A stretch of DNA of 64,000 nucleotides from Streptomyces sp. NBC_00335 (lineage in GTDB: Bacteria; Actinomycetota; Actinomycetes; Streptomycetales; Streptomycetaceae). Position 1 is the first letter of the stretch, and the number at the start of each line of letters is the position of its first letter. The notes below the pieces were generated by a model. The model was not told the origin of the DNA. It saw only the letters and a list, made by a program, of their open reading frames with translations, and ran no database searches. The stretch covers positions 806,001-870,000 of the forward strand of contig NZ_CP108006.1 of assembly GCF_036127095.1 (NCBI RefSeq), in the 5' to 3' direction. Below are positions 62,510 to 64,000 of the stretch, piece after piece. A program made the translations under genes and the position numbers.

Positions 62510-63409
62510 ATGACCGATCTGGTCATCCGTACGCTCTCCGCGAGCGACGCACATCTCTTTGACGCACTTCCCGACCCCCTGGGCGCCCGTGAGGGTCATC
62601 GGCGTACTCGGTTCCGCCCCCACTGGAAGCGCGTCGCCCTGCGCGATGGCGAAGTCGTTGCACGCGGCGCTTGGTGGGGCGGCCCCGACGACTCGGAGCC
62701 CGTCAACATCAACTGGTTCGACGTGGCCGAGGGGGAGGAGGAGGCCGGAGCCGAACTCCTGCGCTCCGCTCCCTGGCAGGTCGAACTCGAGATCAACCTG
62801 CCCAGCGGCTGGCGGGACGACCCCGAACTGCGGGCCGGCGCCGAGACGCGCTTCGCCGCCGCACGAGCCGCTGGGTACGAACTCCTGGTGGAACGCTTCC
62901 TGTACCGCTGGACCCCGGAGCAAGGTCTGCCCGAGCGGCCCGGACGCCTGCGCTTCAGCGCCGAACCCGACGACGCCGTGTTCTTCGACGCGTTTCGCCG
63001 CATCCATTCCGTCACCCTGGACGCCCACGCGCTCAGGGCCATCGAGGAGGGCGGTCTCGACCAGGCCGCCCAGGAGGAACTCGACTTCCTCCACTGGTGC
63101 CCCTCCCCACGGGAGTGGTGGCAGATCGCGCACACGCCCGAGGGCGACCTGGCCGGCATCCACATACCGGCCCACAACCCCTCCGGCCCGACCATCGGCT
63201 TCATCGGAGTCCTGCCGGAGCAGCGCGGTCACGGCTACGCCTACGACCTCCTCGCGGAGTGCACCCACCTCCTCGTCGAGCACGGCGCGGAGGTCGTCAC
63301 CGGATCGACCGACCAGGGCAACTTCCCCATGGCCGCCAACTTCACCAAGGCCGGCTTCCCCGTCATCAAGGAACGCATCAACTTCCACGCAGCGGGCCGG
63401 GAGGCCTAG
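62510..63409 (+). CDS. GNAT-family N-acetyltransferase (transposon cargo)
   Basis: This 299-residue protein has two GNAT-like halves. The C-terminal one holds the acetyl-CoA motif IGVLPEQRGHGYAYDLLAE, followed by GSTDQGNFPMAANFTKAGF, a typical motif-B region. The N-terminal half is degenerate. ATG 62510 follows GGAGGAAT. It is the only intact gene between the 58-bp inverted repeats. Acetyl acceptors are unknown; such enzymes modify small molecules, antibiotics or peptides. A hairpin follows the stop. Confidence 0.85.
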   Translation: MTDLVIRTLSASDAHLFDALPDPLGAREGHRRTRFRPHWKRVALRDGEVVARGAWWGGPDDSEPVNINWFDVAEGEEEAGAELLRSAPWQVELEINLPSGWRDDPELRAGAETRFAAARAAGYELLVERFLYRWTPEQGLPERPGRLRFSAEPDDAVFFDAFRRIHSVTLDAHALRAIEEGGLDQAAQEELDFLHWCPSPREWWQIAHTPEGDLAGIHIPAHNPSGPTIGFIGVLPEQRGHGYAYDLLAECTHLLVEHGAEVVTGSTDQGNFPMAANFTKAGFPVIKERINFHAAGREA

Positions 63410-63430
63410 CGAGGAGTAGCACCCGGTGCG

Positions 63431-63463
63431 AGCGGTCCGGTCCGAGGGCAGGTCCGGACCGCT
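63431..63463. terminator. 10-bp hairpin after the GNAT gene
   Basis: AGCGGTCCGG (63431-63440) pairs with CCGGACCGCT (63454-63463) around a 13-nt loop. It lies 21 nt past the GNAT stop, between the gene and the right inverted repeat. Confidence 0.65.
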
Positions 63464-63465
63464 TG

Positions 63466-63523
63466 CCGTCATACCGAAGGGACCATGAACCGTCACTGCC
63501 CGACGCCGAACAGAAAACCTCAG
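63466..63523 (-). repeat. Right terminal inverted repeat
   Basis: This 58-bp end finishes with AAACCTCAG immediately before TA. It mirrors the left repeat without gaps. Confidence 0.85.
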
Positions 63524-63564
63524 TAACGGGCCGGTCCGCACCTCGCACCCCCCGGAGACCGCGC

Positions 63565-64000
63565 TCAACTCCGGCAGACGCGTTCCACCAGGTCCTGCCA
63601 GGCCTGGGCCATGCGCTCGACGTGATCGGTGGGCTCTTCCTCCGTGGAAGCCGTCAGGTAGAGCAGGAAGGGGCCTTCGAGGGCGGCGGTGAGCTGTACG
63701 GCCAGCATGTCGAGGTCCGCGCCGTGGAGTTCCGCCTGCCCGAGCAGCATGCGGATGTGGACCCGGGAGATCGTGCCCTCGCCGGCCGGTACCGGCCGGG
63801 ATCCGTCCAGGGCGGCGCGGGCGACGGCGTAGTGCCTCAGCTGGAAGTCGATCCGGGTCCGGCCGTAAGCGACCAGCCGCTCCACGGGGCCCGCTCCCGG
63901 TCCCAGCGGCGGCGGACCGGACAGCACCTGTTCCTGGAGGGCGCGTTCGTCGTCGTCCAGCAAGGCCTGGAAGATCCCCGCCCGGCTGCCGAACCTCCGG
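63565..64000 (-). CDS. TetR/AcrR-family regulator, 5' end beyond the window
   Basis: The visible C-terminal 144 residues begin with a segment reading RRFGSRAGIFQALLDDDERALQEQ, the end of a TetR helix-turn-helix (compare YYRFGSKAGLYRALL). The frame stays open to the window edge, so the start lies outside and an internal methionine is not the true start. The rest is a helical ligand domain. It converges on the transposon. Confidence 0.82.
   Translation of the reverse strand, partial: RRFGSRAGIFQALLDDDERALQEQVLSGPPPLGPGAGPVERLVAYGRTRIDFQLRHYAVARAALDGSRPVPAGEGTISRVHIRMLLGQAELHGADLDMLAVQLTAALEGPFLLYLTASTEEEPTDHVERMAQAWQDLVERVCRS

Larger units (their letters stand above)
62107..63525. mobile_element. 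IS630-type non-autonomous transposon with GNAT cargo
   Basis: Ungapped 58-bp terminal inverted repeats at 62109-62166 and 63466-63523 match at 48 of 58 positions, with outer ends CTGAGGTTT and AAACCTCAG. TA dinucleotides at 62107-62108 and 63524-63525 form the expected IS630/Tc1-type target duplication. Inside are a frameshifted piece of an IS630-type helix-turn-helix and an intact acetyltransferase gene. The element is 1415 bp, has no working transposase and sits at the last sense codon of metX. Confidence 0.82.

Overview
The window is high-GC (about 73%), densely packed actinobacterial chromosome. GTG starts, 4-nt ATGA/GTGA gene overlaps, Pro/Ser-rich secreted proteins and the gene families all point to Streptomyces or a close relative. 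I see no rRNA, tRNA, prophage or CRISPR. Most of it is accessory catabolism and uptake, with several regulators and one small transposon.

Region 1 (0.2-19.6 kb): an AraC regulator, an Ohr peroxidase and a DUF1089-type protein come first. Then two divergent operons leave one intergenic region at 10.82-11.23 kb. Leftward are a Rieske oxygenase, a PotDBCA polyamine-type ABC importer, a flavin amine oxidase and an aminobutyraldehyde-type dehydrogenase. Rightward are a small unknown protein, a NuoF-like flavoprotein, a ferredoxin, an NDP-forming acyl-CoA synthetase, two acyl-CoA dehydrogenases, a 3-hydroxyacyl-CoA dehydrogenase and a TetR regulator. Two TetR-type palindromes sit on the two opposing promoters, and a third copy overlaps the araC-type start. 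This looks like one regulon for importing and oxidising an amine-containing substrate.

Region 2 (19.6-28.2 kb): a leftward operon encodes a thioredoxin-like lipoprotein, a TlpA/ResA-like protein, CcdA and an nDsbD-like lipoprotein (together a split DsbD), followed by a response regulator and histidine kinase. Next are a Pro/Ser-rich secreted protein, a CAP-domain protein and an orphan sugar-type binding lipoprotein. A similar motif lies upstream of the redox operon and of the CAP gene.

Region 3 (28.4-34.1 kb): a secreted serine hydrolase, two tandem secreted tripeptidyl-aminopeptidase-like hydrolases and a DUF4436 membrane protein.

Region 4 (34.1-49.2 kb): a plant-phenolic island. MarR/quercetin dioxygenase/esterase can release protocatechuate or 4-hydroxybenzoate from flavonols. 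SDR/amidohydrolase/CoA ligase/MaoC with a MarR regulator match the actinobacterial p-hydroxycinnamate (Cou) pathway. PobA and a complete-looking protocatechuate 4,5-cleavage set (LigJ, LigK, LigI, fused LigAB, LigC) carry both streams to pyruvate and oxaloacetate. No LigU-type tautomerase is visible.

Region 5 (49.4-58.9 kb): a dipeptide-type ABC importer (SBP, two permeases, two ATPases), an amidase, a CocE/NonD hydrolase and a TetR regulator. A shared 23-bp site lies upstream of both outer transcription units.

Region 6 (59.1-64 kb): methionine sulfhydrylation genes metY-metX behind a short RRHVD...C leader peptide. A 1.4-kb TA-flanked element with 58-bp inverted repeats is inserted exactly at the 3' end of metX. 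It carries a decayed IS630-type fragment and an intact GNAT acetyltransferase. A TetR gene runs off the right edge.
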